Shown here: piece by piece, positions 47,002-55,698 of the stretch
Position numbering within the stretch: the first letter of the stretch is position 1
Layout of the letters: each line of letters opens with the position of its first letter
DNA from: Farysia itapuensis
Taxonomy: Eukaryota > Basidiomycota > Ustilaginomycetes > Ustilaginales > Ustilaginaceae
DNA length: 64,000 bases
Assembly: GCA_023212645.1 (NCBI GenBank)
Contig: JALBYC010000001.1
Span: 930,001 to 994,000, forward strand
Reading direction: 5' to 3'
Translations under genes and position numbers: made by a program
The notes under the pieces: generated by a model
The model's database searches: none
Seen by the model: the letters and a program-made list of their open reading frames with translations, nothing else
What the model was told of the DNA's origin: nothing

Positions 47002-49344
47002 ATGCGGTTCTCACCTTGCAAGGGTGCTAAGCGCCATGGCGCAGGCTTCTCTACTACAGCGCTGACTTGCTTGGCTGCTGTCGTTGCCTTCTTCTCCATG
47101 CCAGTAAGCGCTAGCACCGGCATTGGAGGTCCTCAAATGCTATTCACATCCTCAGCAGCCTACTGCAGTCCGCCAGAAGCTATCCTGATCTCGGCGCTGG
47201 ACCTCAAATTCTATCGGGAGAATCGCACCCTGGAGTTTGACATCTCTGCCGCATCCGTGCAAGACGACCTCCGGGTCGTTGTCTCTGTCGACGTCAATGC
47301 TTACGGACTAGGCCTCTTCTCGCTTTCTATTGATCTTTGTGATACCCTAGCGGTCCTTTGTCCTCTACCCAACTACCAGTTCCAAGGAGCCGGTGTTTTT
47401 GCTGTACCTCAGGAATTTGTCGACCAGATTCCGACTATTGCCTATACAGTACCAGACCTCGAGGCCGTGGCGACCGTCCAGCTGGTAGACACCGACAATG
47501 CTGTTGTAGGATGTGTTCAGGCGACCCTCTCAAACGGCAAAACCACTCATCAACCTGCTGCCAAGTGGGCTGTCCTTGGCGTCTTGCTGCTTGCCTTTGT
47601 CAGTTCCTTACTTCATACAGTCATCGCTTCCAGTCTTGGCGCTGCGCAATGGCGAATTGTTGATGTCTTCACCACCATACAGCACATTGTGATGGCAGCC
47701 CTCTTAAGTCTGGAATACCCCTCGGTTTACACCCAATTTGCCCGCAACTTTGCGTGGGCGGTCGGTCTGATCGACATCCCTTCTGTTCAGAGCTCAATTT
47801 TGTCGACCCGACAAAAAACTGGAGGAACCCAAGACGGAACTTTTGGCACGCTTCTCAAGGCTGAAAGTGGCAAGCAGTACAACCCTTTTACCAGTGGAAG
47901 CCTGTACAAGGCCGCATCGCCTAGTTCGCTGTCTTTCTTCAAGCTTCCTGATGGCGCCGAATACAAGGGGAACTCGACCTATCCATCTTACAGCCGCCTT
48001 TCTGAGCCGGTCAATTTCGCAATCACTTCCATGGCCAAGAGGCAAGTTTATGCGCCCAATACCGGACCCGGAGGCCAGATCACCGAGAACAGCAACGACA
48101 ACTACCTCCCTCTCATTTCGAGCGGACCTAGCCCCATTGGTCTCGGTTACTTTTCCGAGCTTAACAATATCTCACCGGCAAGTGCTTTCTTGACCGTGCT
48201 CGTCAGCCTTGCCATCCTCTTTGCCGTCTTAATCGGTGTCTGCCTGGTAATTTTTGCCGTTGCTTTCCTCGTCCGTCTAATCACCCGGCGACGAAGCGGC
48301 CGAGCAGCAGCCTGGTCAACCCGGCTTACTGGACGATCGTTCCTGGGCATGCTTTGTCGTCCAATCTTCGGTCGCTTCATGATTGCCACCTTTCAGGTAT
48401 TCCTCGTGTTCGCTTTCTGGCAATGGCTTCGAGGTGACTCTTGGGTGCCTGACTTCCTTGCAGCTGTTTTCCTTGTAGTCTACCTCGCTGGGATTGTCGC
48501 CATCTACTTCCCCGTCTTCCGTGCTGCCCGTCACGGATCAAAGGATGAACTCTTCTATGGCCAAATGCCGCCCGCAAATGCAAGCACTGTATCAAGAAGG
48601 TGGGGTGCCATTGCGCATCCATTCCGACCCAAATACTTCTGGTTCGGCCTAGTTTTCTTCCTCGTTTACTTTGTTCGCGCCGCCTTCATTGGCTTTGGAC
48701 AGGGTAGGGGTCACGCTCTGCGCCAGTCTATTGGTTTGGCCGCAACCGACCTGATCTTCTTCCTGGTACTGTGTATTTGTCGACCGGGTCGTGACAAGAC
48801 GAGTGACTTTGTTATGATTGTCTTGCTCATCTTCCGAGTCATCTCATGGGGACTCTGCATTGCCTTAACACCCCTTGCAGACATTCAGACTATCCCCAGA
48901 GTTGTGCTTGGTTTCGCGCTCATCGTTGTCACTGGATTACCCATCATCTTCCTCTTCTTTTTGACTGTCTGGGATCTGTTCTCACCCTTCATCCGAAAGC
49001 GTCAGTGGAACGCGACGCGAATTGGCGACTCGGAACTCAACGAAAAGTCGACTTGGCGTACCCATGAATTTGGCGTTGTCGGACATGACACGAACCACGA
49101 TGGAACACAGCACAGCGCCGTCGATACCGAACCAATTTCCTCGAACTCTTCCGACAACATGACCCCAAGCCATACCACTGACGCACCTGCTCCTATGCAA
49201 CAAACTCATACCCAAGCTGCAGCGGCTCCCGTCTCGACAGCCTTTGCATCCAGACCGATTCCCCAACACGCCCCCTCGGGTGTCTCGACACAGTCTGGCC
49301 AGAGTGTCTACTACGACGCTCGCCAAACTTCCGCCGTGGTCTAA
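47002..49344 (+). CDS. TRP-like/Flc-family membrane protein
   Basis: 780 residues, single exon, ATG at 47002 (MRFSPCKGAKRHG). A cleavable signal sequence (to about residue 41, FFSMPVSAS) is followed by a Cys-containing ML-like lumenal domain (~45-195: YCSPPEAILISALDLKFYR, CDTLAVLCPLPNYQF), then about nine membrane segments and a cytosolic Ser/Thr/Gln-rich tail from ~690. This is the TRP_N plus TRP architecture of yeast Flc1-3, S. pombe Pkd2 and related fungal channels. Known roles: calcium homeostasis, FAD/haem transport into the ER (Flc) and cell-wall integrity. A Ser/Gly-rich insertion (~residues 270-375) between the first helices and the next is larger than usual. Exact subfamily is not certain. 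Confidence 0.88.
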   Translation: MRFSPCKGAKRHGAGFSTTALTCLAAVVAFFSMPVSASTGIGGPQMLFTSSAAYCSPPEAILISALDLKFYRENRTLEFDISAASVQDDLRVVVSVDVNAYGLGLFSLSIDLCDTLAVLCPLPNYQFQGAGVFAVPQEFVDQIPTIAYTVPDLEAVATVQLVDTDNAVVGCVQATLSNGKTTHQPAAKWAVLGVLLLAFVSSLLHTVIASSLGAAQWRIVDVFTTIQHIVMAALLSLEYPSVYTQFARNFAWAVGLIDIPSVQSSILSTRQKTGGTQDGTFGTLLKAESGKQYNPFTSGSLYKAASPSSLSFFKLPDGAEYKGNSTYPSYSRLSEPVNFAITSMAKRQVYAPNTGPGGQITENSNDNYLPLISSGPSPIGLGYFSELNNISPASAFLTVLVSLAILFAVLIGVCLVIFAVAFLVRLITRRRSGRAAAWSTRLTGRSFLGMLCRPIFGRFMIATFQVFLVFAFWQWLRGDSWVPDFLAAVFLVVYLAGIVAIYFPVFRAARHGSKDELFYGQMPPANASTVSRRWGAIAHPFRPKYFWFGLVFFLVYFVRAAFIGFGQGRGHALRQSIGLAATDLIFFLVLCICRPGRDKTSDFVMIVLLIFRVISWGLCIALTPLADIQTIPRVVLGFALIVVTGLPIIFLFFLTVWDLFSPFIRKRQWNATRIGDSELNEKSTWRTHEFGVVGHDTNHDGTQHSAVDTEPISSNSSDNMTPSHTTDAPAPMQQTHTQAAAAPVSTAFASRPIPQHAPSGVSTQSGQSVYYDARQTSAVV

Positions 49345-49598
49345 TTTGAAAAGCAGACTCACCTGTATCCATACGCTCGCGCTCGATATGTTCTTTCCCA
49401 ACTTTGCATTTCGCTTCCCGCTTCCTCCCAGCCCCCCTCGGACCTCGCGATTCTCGTTCTCACACCCTTTCCCAGCATAGATTTCCGAGATACTGCTCTA
49501 CTAGCTCGACTGCAATGAAAAGAGAATTTGATAATTTTGGAGTTGGTGAATGCTGGATTGTGATTACCGATGCCGCAAGTGCTGCTAGGAGGGATTGA

Positions 49599-51449
49599 CT
49601 ACTTTTTCTTTCCGTTCAGGAGTGGTGTTTGTTCGGTGTTGGGTTGTGAGTTTTGTTCTTGTCGTTCCTGTTCCTGTTCGTCTTCCAAATCCGTTCTTTC
49701 TTCTGAAGCGGGACGTTCAGGGATGTCGTGGACTGTGATGACGCGTGGGTTTTGGTCGTCAACTTCGACGATGAACGGTTCGCGCGACTGATTGTCGACG
49801 GTGTAGCTTCCAACTGGAGTTGTACCATTGCTGACGAACGCCCCATGACGCCCGTCGTTGTTGTCGCCGCCTTCTGTCGAGCCAGCGTAGGAAGTCGAGC
49901 TCTCACGACGCACCGGTGTTCTCGCCTCGTACGAGCCGAAGCCTCTTTTCGCTGTCAAGGACTGCGGTGATCCGGGACGTTTGATAGCAACCTTGTCGAT
50001 AGCACGGACGTTGCTGGCCGCAGGAAGACCATACTTGCTGTCCTTCTTCGCGGCGCCGTCCTGTCCCAACTTGCCCATGGTGCCGTAACTGCTGCGCAGA
50101 GGTGCCTTCATCGGTCCACCGAGCTTTCTACGGCGCTCAATGATTCCACGGATGAGTGGCTGCCAGTTTTGACCAGTGCTGGTGGCAGCTTGGCGGTTGC
50201 GGACGACCTTGACTTTGTTGTGAACGTCTACGTAGATGTCGGTTTCATCGACGATCTCCTCGCCGATCATCTCTTCAATCACGTCTTCCAGCGTCACGAT
50301 GCCAAGAGCACCGCGAGACTCACCGGGGTGGTCTGACACCAGAATCATGTGACTGCGGCCTTGTTGGAAGTAGTTGAGACAGTCGAGCAGTGTCAGATCT
50401 GGGCTTGCCTCGGGTAGCGGTGTGAGATGGAATTCAGAGACCGCGGATGCGTCTTCGGGATCATACTGGATCAAGTTCTTGACGAGTAACATGCCTACGA
50501 TGGCATCCTTTTTGCCTGCTTCGTGGATGGGAACACGAGAGTAGCCAGATTGCACCAGCTTGGCCACACCCGCTTCGTCCAAAATAGTGTCACTGGACAT
50601 GATGTAAACATCCTCGATCGGTGTCATGACGTTCTTTACTGTCTTGTCGTTCAGCTCGAGCACAGCTCGAATGATTGTGACTTCGTCTTCGTGAAGATGC
50701 TCAGTACCAATCTGCTGATGCAAGGAAACGAAGGTCTTAAGCTCCGCCTTTCGATAGGTTGTTCCATGCTCTTCTCCCAAGCACCAATCTAGGAGCTTGG
50801 CGGTCGGCCACGCGATGGGCGCCATAACGAGCATTGTGATGTGAACCATGGGAGCGCAGAACGCTCCGATCGCCAAGCCGTATCGGGCGCAGATACTTTG
50901 TGGCACAATTTCGCCGAAAATGACGATGAGCAAGGTCGAGGTAAGCACAGCAGCAATTCCTCCGCCAAAGTCAGAGAGGAAGACAGGCAAGGTCTCGTTG
51001 ACGATGACGTTGCCGAGCAAGAGGACGACAAGCACCCAATGACGACCCTTTTCGAGTAGCCTAAGCACCTTTGTTGCATGCTTGCGCTCTGTATCAGAGC
51101 CGGAAGATGCAAGCACTTGCAGATTGACCATGTCCAGACCCATGAGACCCAGTGTCAGACCGGCAAAGATGCCGCCAAGAATGACGAGCGCTGCGATGGT
51201 AAGAAGGTCAATAATGAGCTTCAGCGGGCTGTCTTGTATCGGTTCTGCATCGTCATGATGATGCTTCGACGTCTCTACGTGTCCGGACAGAAAAGTGGTG
51301 GGCGCGAAAGGAGCGCTGAGAACAGGGGCAATCAAGTGGACCAGGGCGGTCATGCCCACAATGGCGAGCTTGATAAAGGGCTGAGCGCGATACTGCACGG
51401 CTGCAGCAGGGCTTTGAGCGTCTCTGGCTGTGGCAAGTGTACCAACCAT
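49599..51449 (-). CDS. MAM3: Mam3/CNNM-type DUF21-CBS membrane protein
   Basis: 616 residues from the ATG at 51449 (MVGTLATARDAQ); the in-frame GTG at 51473 is rejected. An N-terminal hydrophobic segment (IKLAIVGMTALVHLIAPVLSA) resembles a signal sequence. The DUF21 domain (~65-235) shows IFAGLTLGLMGLD, LLLGNVIVNETLPVF, VIFGEIVPQSICARYG. It is followed by a CBS pair (~255-390: VKNVMTPIEDVYIMSS, YSRVPIHEAGKKDAIVG, LGIVTLEDVIEEMIGEEIVDETD). The C-terminal ~180 residues are disordered. Known role: yeast Mam3 sits in the vacuole membrane and affects Mn2+/Mg2+ homeostasis; animal CNNM proteins export Mg2+. Motifs are complete, so the family is secure; the transported ion is inferred. Confidence 0.93.
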   Translation of the reverse strand: MVGTLATARDAQSPAAAVQYRAQPFIKLAIVGMTALVHLIAPVLSAPFAPTTFLSGHVETSKHHHDDAEPIQDSPLKLIIDLLTIAALVILGGIFAGLTLGLMGLDMVNLQVLASSGSDTERKHATKVLRLLEKGRHWVLVVLLLGNVIVNETLPVFLSDFGGGIAAVLTSTLLIVIFGEIVPQSICARYGLAIGAFCAPMVHITMLVMAPIAWPTAKLLDWCLGEEHGTTYRKAELKTFVSLHQQIGTEHLHEDEVTIIRAVLELNDKTVKNVMTPIEDVYIMSSDTILDEAGVAKLVQSGYSRVPIHEAGKKDAIVGMLLVKNLIQYDPEDASAVSEFHLTPLPEASPDLTLLDCLNYFQQGRSHMILVSDHPGESRGALGIVTLEDVIEEMIGEEIVDETDIYVDVHNKVKVVRNRQAATSTGQNWQPLIRGIIERRRKLGGPMKAPLRSSYGTMGKLGQDGAAKKDSKYGLPAASNVRAIDKVAIKRPGSPQSLTAKRGFGSYEARTPVRRESSTSYAGSTEGGDNNDGRHGAFVSNGTTPVGSYTVDNQSREPFIVEVDDQNPRVITVHDIPERPASEERTDLEDEQEQERQEQNSQPNTEQTPLLNGKKK

Positions 51450-52169
51450 TGCTTGAACAGAAGGCTGGATCACTGAAGGGATCCCCGTTCAAGTGGGTCG
51501 AACAAGTGAGTCGGAAAGCATAAACGCATGCTCCGTGCAGCCTCTTCCCTCTCTCATTTCCTGACATGGAAAATCACATTTTGGTCACCGCTGACCAAAA
51601 GTTGAAATTTGGCGGAGCTGCCGGATGATCAGCACGTGCAGCTTCTCTTCGCTTGTTCGCTTGCGTTCGGGGATATATCGTGTTAGGCCGTCATTTTTTG
51701 ATTCGGCTAGCGCGCTGGCCGGCTGTGCTGGGCGTGCGGGCTTGCAGGCCGTGCAGCTCTCCAGTGTGCTTGTGGCGGCATCTCCGCGTGGCAAGAGGAT
51801 TTTCCCAATTTTCGACACCGCCCTGTCGCGGATGTTCCGAAGTGACAAGCTCACTTCGGCGAACAGCCTCCCTTGTTGACCGCTGCCGAGCGTGTGGCAT
51901 GACTCGTGCTTGGCCAGCTTTTCTCTCGCTTGTGACGTTTTGTTCTTTTGGCTGAGATGTACAGCCTCCCACATTGTGGTTGCTCCGCAATGAATGAAAG
52001 AGGCAGTGTTGCTTGGCAGCCCACACCGTTGTCTCAGTGCGCTTTGAGGTTGGAGAATACGTTGCCTGTCAAGAACTTATAACAGCGCCCTGAGTCGGCC
52101 ACGATTGCCTCCAAGACCACGCCCAACCCTTATCACCTTAACCGCTCTCCGCTTCCAATCTCAAAGATC
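51450..52169. promoter_or_regulatory. Divergent spacer between MAM3-like and four-helix protein genes
   Basis: About 720 nt. Overlapping short frames on both strands (51585-52026) look like chance ORFs. I see no RNA gene or strong repeat. It should contain both promoters; a pyrimidine-rich leader precedes the ATG at 52170. Confidence 0.45.
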
Positions 52170-52871
52170 ATGCGAACGTTCTGCTGCTGCATTCCCGTCC
52201 GGCTGGGCGTGCTGCTATTGTCACCATTGACAACAGCGGTAGCCGCTGTGCTAGCTTATACTCAGCTATTCCAGCTCATTCACTATGGAGCTCAATATGA
52301 TACCTTCGAAAAGGCGATCCGCGGCGCCTTAACAGGTATCACGATCCTTATTGCTCTGGCCTCGGTATTCGGCTTCATTGGATCCCTAGTTGCGGGACGT
52401 CGTCTGGTCAGCTTTTACTCAAACATGCTGTGGGTCGGGTTGCTGGCCTTTGTCGTCATCGGTGCCATCGAGATCTGGCAGTTATTCCACAACAAGCAGA
52501 CATTCATCAACACTTGCGAAAACCGAACTCAATTGAACACCGGCAACGCCGAAATCCAAAGCCTCTTCGGGTCAACATATACAGGAGCAGCAGATGAAGT
52601 CTGCCAGAAAGCAGCTGATGTGTCGGCTATCGTTGTTGCAGTGCTCTTCGGTATCTTGGTCCTCGTACTCATGTGGCTTATCGGTATTGTCACAAAGTAC
52701 AAGCACCAGCTCCAGCAAGAAAAGGCGAGCCACCATCACGGACATCTCGAATCCGGCCAGTACCCACCAAGGAACCGCCGCATGTTTGGCAACGTCGGCA
52801 AAAGCCGCAAACACGGGTACGTCAAGACAGAGACGTCTGAATACAACAACGGCCACGTTCCATTGGCGTAG
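52170..52871 (+). CDS. Four-helix membrane protein of unknown function
   Basis: 233 residues, single exon, ATG at 52170. It begins MRTFCCCIPVRLG, with a Cys cluster that could be palmitoylated. Four hydrophobic segments: ~11-33 (GVLLLSPLTTAVAAVLAY), ~50-72 (GALTGITILIALASVFGFIG), ~83-105 (NMLWVGLLAFVVIGAIEI) and ~152-175 (IVVAVLFGILVLVLMWLIGIV). The loop between helices 3 and 4 has two cysteines (NTCENRT and DEVCQKA), a tetraspan-like layout with both ends cytosolic. The tail is basic and His-rich (HHHGHLE) and ends with polar residues. Similar proteins starting CCCIPVR are common in basidiomycetes (from memory); no function is known to me. Confidence 0.85.
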   Translation: MRTFCCCIPVRLGVLLLSPLTTAVAAVLAYTQLFQLIHYGAQYDTFEKAIRGALTGITILIALASVFGFIGSLVAGRRLVSFYSNMLWVGLLAFVVIGAIEIWQLFHNKQTFINTCENRTQLNTGNAEIQSLFGSTYTGAADEVCQKAADVSAIVVAVLFGILVLVLMWLIGIVTKYKHQLQQEKASHHHGHLESGQYPPRNRRMFGNVGKSRKHGYVKTETSEYNNGHVPLA

Positions 52872-53253
52872 CCGCCATTGTGAGCACAAACATCGCCTGC
52901 CCAGCAAAATTGGGAATAAAGCTTAGCAGCGTGCGGACCCTGTACATACATATCCGATGGACCTTTTTTGACACCGTGTTTAATGGCATCATCGTTCCTC
53001 CACTTCCCCGCATGAGTGCAGATCGTCTTAGTCAGGCATGGCTCGTGATTATTGCACTGAGACAGTGAGCATCACATAACTGTTACTGAATCCAGGGTCC
53101 ATGGTAGAAACAGATGACGTGGGAAAGAGGTGCCTTGCCAACAACATGTGCTAAGCAAGCTCTTCACTGAAGATCGACAGAGATTTTAGGCAAGATATAT
53201 ATCACATTGAGCTAATTATCTCCTTTTCCCAAACATCAACAAGATACACAAAC
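52872..53253. promoter_or_regulatory. Promoter region of DUF2945 gene with TATA-like element
   Basis: About 380 nt between two plus-strand genes. An ATATATAT element at 53195-53202, 52 nt before the ATG at 53254, is the clearest TATA-like core promoter in the window. It would place transcription start close to the ATG with a short leader. No additional gene seen. Confidence 0.5.
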
Positions 53254-53499
53254 ATGACTGGAGGCAAATCTGATGCACAGGATCTCTCCAAGGGCGACGA
53301 CGTCTCCTGGAAATGGGGTTCTCAACACCCTAAGGGCACAGTGAAAGAAGTCAAAGAAGACGGTGCTGAAGCCAAGACCAAGAAAGGATCTACCATCTCC
53401 AAAGACGGCTCCAAGGAAGACCCTGCTGTCGTCATCGAGACTAGCAACGGAAACAATGCCGTCAAGAATGCATCCGAAATCGACGGTGTCAAGCCTTAA
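53254..53499 (+). CDS. Small DUF2945 (HVA1 Tudor-like) protein
   Basis: 81 residues, single exon. The family pattern is complete: KGDDVSWKWGSQHPKGTVKEV, an internal charged stretch, a KGSTISKDGSKEDPAVVIE segment and a terminal GNNAVKNASEI. DUF2945 proteins are tiny, basic-acidic, SH3/Tudor-like and widely shared by fungi and bacteria. A basidiomycete member was reported as hypervirulence-associated protein HVA1 with effects on NADPH metabolism. No signal peptide, so cytosolic or nuclear. It converges with ESA1, 127 nt between stops. A compact gene with a TATA-type promoter suggests stress-regulated expression, which is inference. Confidence 0.88.
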   Translation: MTGGKSDAQDLSKGDDVSWKWGSQHPKGTVKEVKEDGAEAKTKKGSTISKDGSKEDPAVVIETSNGNNAVKNASEIDGVKP

Positions 53500-53626
53500 C
53501 AGGAATGTTCTTTTCAAGTACTTGACGGGTCACGGACTTTGTTCACATCTAGGGTATAATGATTACGAGCAAGCGTACGAATACACAATGTTCCATTGTT
53601 AGGGGGAGAAGAGGAATGACACTGCT

Positions 53627-55345
53627 TCACCAGCCGAACTGTAGCTGTTGTCTTGAGAACACTGGCGGTGTCCAGTTGAGCTTCTCGGGATTGATTCTCC
53701 TGCGCTTCTTTTTGGCTGATCGATCATGTTGAGCAATGACTGCGTCCGAGAGGACAAGATAATGCTTGCCCTGGAACTGTTTCAGCATGTTGAGCGCCAT
53801 ACACGTGTGTAGCACATCTGCGTGGGTGAAGGCAGTCTTTTGCGCAATTTCCTCGATGCTGATGTCTTCTTCGGTCTTGAGTAGCAGTTCTACAATGATT
53901 TCTGCCCAATAAGCACGGTAACTTAGCAGACCCAAGTCGGACAGCGGCTTCTCTGGACTTCCCAGCTTGTTCTCTCGTTTTGTCAGTTCGTAAGAGAACT
54001 CGATGAGCAGCTTTCCGTAACCACAGCGCTGGTGCTGAGGTAGAGTCAAGATACAAGCGACGTTGTAGTTCTCAGCGCTTTCCTTCTCCTTGGAGAAGTA
54101 TCCCAGTAGATGGCATCCTAGATCATCCCTCAAGACCATACAATAATACATGAATGGGTCAACGTCGTAGTAGAGAGTCTTGTGATCCAAGAAGCATTTG
54201 CTTAGGAGACAGAGGTTGCGACACCAAGTCTTCTGACGTCGGCCGTCGATCTCGAAGAAAGAGATGTCTTCGTGACGGTAGATTTCGTTGCCTGGAGGAT
54301 GCGTCAAGGTGCACTTGCTTCGATGTCTTTTCAAGGTAAAAGGCGCCGGGAAGTATGAAAGACACATCTCGCAGATGTACAACGTGTCAATGTGCGCATA
54401 CTCGATGGGATATGGACTGAAATACCAAGTTTCCACCTCTGACTTGCCCATCTGAATCTTGTTAAAGTTCTTGACCCGCGCTACTTCAGAGACAGACTGA
54501 GTCATGGATCCTGAGGTTCGAAGTTTTTCGATCTCTTGTTCTTTGCTGAAAGTTCCGTGGCCTTGATTGGCGTGGAGAGAAGCTGTCAGACCTCCATTGC
54601 GGCTGGTTGCCACATCATCACCTTCCTGCTGGTCGTTACCACCCAGCATCTCCATAGCAACAACAGCGCCGTCTTCGTCATCTTCGCCGTCTGCATCCGC
54701 GTCGGCGTCTGCCTCCATCGAATCTGCTCTTGCACTTTGTGCTGCCGATGTGTCTGCAGACTCTGCTTTGCGCTTTTGAGGCGTCTCTGTGCCTGGCTCT
54801 GCCTTGACATTCTTGGCAGCTTGAGCAGCGGCTTTCTTCAAAAGGTTGTTAGAACCTGCGCCCCGATTGCCTTTGCCGGTCGGCGTCAAGGGCGTTGATG
54901 GTGTTGTCGTTCCGCTTCCCGTTCGCACAACCTTTCGCTTCGTCTTGTCGTGTCCAGAGCCATCTTTCTGCGGCCACTCGAGTTCTCTTGAAGTGATCAG
55001 TCGTGTTCCGCTGACCCACTCATCCAGACGCTTGTTGAATTCGCAGTAGTGGACGTAGTACTCCAATTTCTCTTCCAGTGTGGGAGCAGGCTTGTCTGCT
55101 TGCTCTGCTTGTTGCTTCTTTGTCAGTCTTGGCTTGGGCTTTTCCCGGATGGACAGAATTTCAGCTTTTCTCTCTTCCATCTCGCCAGAGACGACATCTG
55201 GCTTTTGTACGAACGCCTTGCATCCGACTACAACGTCTTCGAGTCCGAATGTTCCTCCTGGACTGATCTGCGGCCCATCATCTGGCCCAGGTGTGCCTGA
55301 TCCGCCGGGCGTGCCGCTAGATGACTTGAGGGGGCGGGCGACCAT
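53627..55345 (-). CDS. ESA1: MYST histone acetyltransferase Esa1 (NuA4 catalytic subunit)
   Basis: 572 residues from the ATG at 55345 (MVARPLKSSSGTPG); the open frame reaches further only to a TTG. The chromo-barrel domain is at ~30-125 (VVGCKAFVQKPD, EYYVHYCEFNKRLDEWV). It is followed by a ~140-residue Ala/Glu/Asp-rich linker and the MYST domain (~290-565): zinc finger CEMCLSYFPAPFTLKRHRSKC (split here as C-x2-C...H-x3-C), catalytic-Cys segment NVACILTLP, the acetyl-CoA loop QHQRCGYGK and the SDLGLLSYRAYWAEII helix with the general-base Glu nearby. Known role: acetylates H4/H2A tails within NuA4 for transcription and DNA repair. Yeast Esa1 is 445 residues; the excess is the acidic linker. 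Divergent from SF3B1 across 353 nt. Confidence 0.96.
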   Translation of the reverse strand: MVARPLKSSSGTPGGSGTPGPDDGPQISPGGTFGLEDVVVGCKAFVQKPDVVSGEMEERKAEILSIREKPKPRLTKKQQAEQADKPAPTLEEKLEYYVHYCEFNKRLDEWVSGTRLITSRELEWPQKDGSGHDKTKRKVVRTGSGTTTPSTPLTPTGKGNRGAGSNNLLKKAAAQAAKNVKAEPGTETPQKRKAESADTSAAQSARADSMEADADADADGEDDEDGAVVAMEMLGGNDQQEGDDVATSRNGGLTASLHANQGHGTFSKEQEIEKLRTSGSMTQSVSEVARVKNFNKIQMGKSEVETWYFSPYPIEYAHIDTLYICEMCLSYFPAPFTLKRHRSKCTLTHPPGNEIYRHEDISFFEIDGRRQKTWCRNLCLLSKCFLDHKTLYYDVDPFMYYCMVLRDDLGCHLLGYFSKEKESAENYNVACILTLPQHQRCGYGKLLIEFSYELTKRENKLGSPEKPLSDLGLLSYRAYWAEIIVELLLKTEEDISIEEIAQKTAFTHADVLHTCMALNMLKQFQGKHYLVLSDAVIAQHDRSAKKKRRRINPEKLNWTPPVFSRQQLQFGW

Positions 55346-55698
55346 GGCTGCTTCACCGTCCTGTGTCGAGATAACTCTGGCTGGTCTGCGGTTGGATCTG
55401 AGCAATGATGGGGACCAGAAGGAGCCCTACCTCTGTAGAGGCCGTAAAAGCCTCGATTGTAATCTGAGCGCTACTGGTCGCGATCAGGGCAAAGCTGTTG
55501 GCGGTATGAGTACGACTCAGCCAAAGTTGAGTTTGCGCGCCGTCAGAAAGTGAAAACTAGGATCGGGGCCCGATTTTCCGAACTGGACGATACTTTTTGT
55601 CGGGCAAAGGCTGAGCTGTCCGAACATACGGAGTCTGCTTCTCCCAACCGCGATATTCTCGACAGTCCACGCTGCGTCGCTGCAGTGCAGCCTTGATC
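55346..55698. promoter_or_regulatory. Divergent promoter region of ESA1 and SF3B1
   Basis: 353 nt between two housekeeping start codons. Short open frames run through it in several phases without a recognisable product. A short upstream ESA1 exon is possible in principle but has no support. No TATA box stands out. Confidence 0.5.
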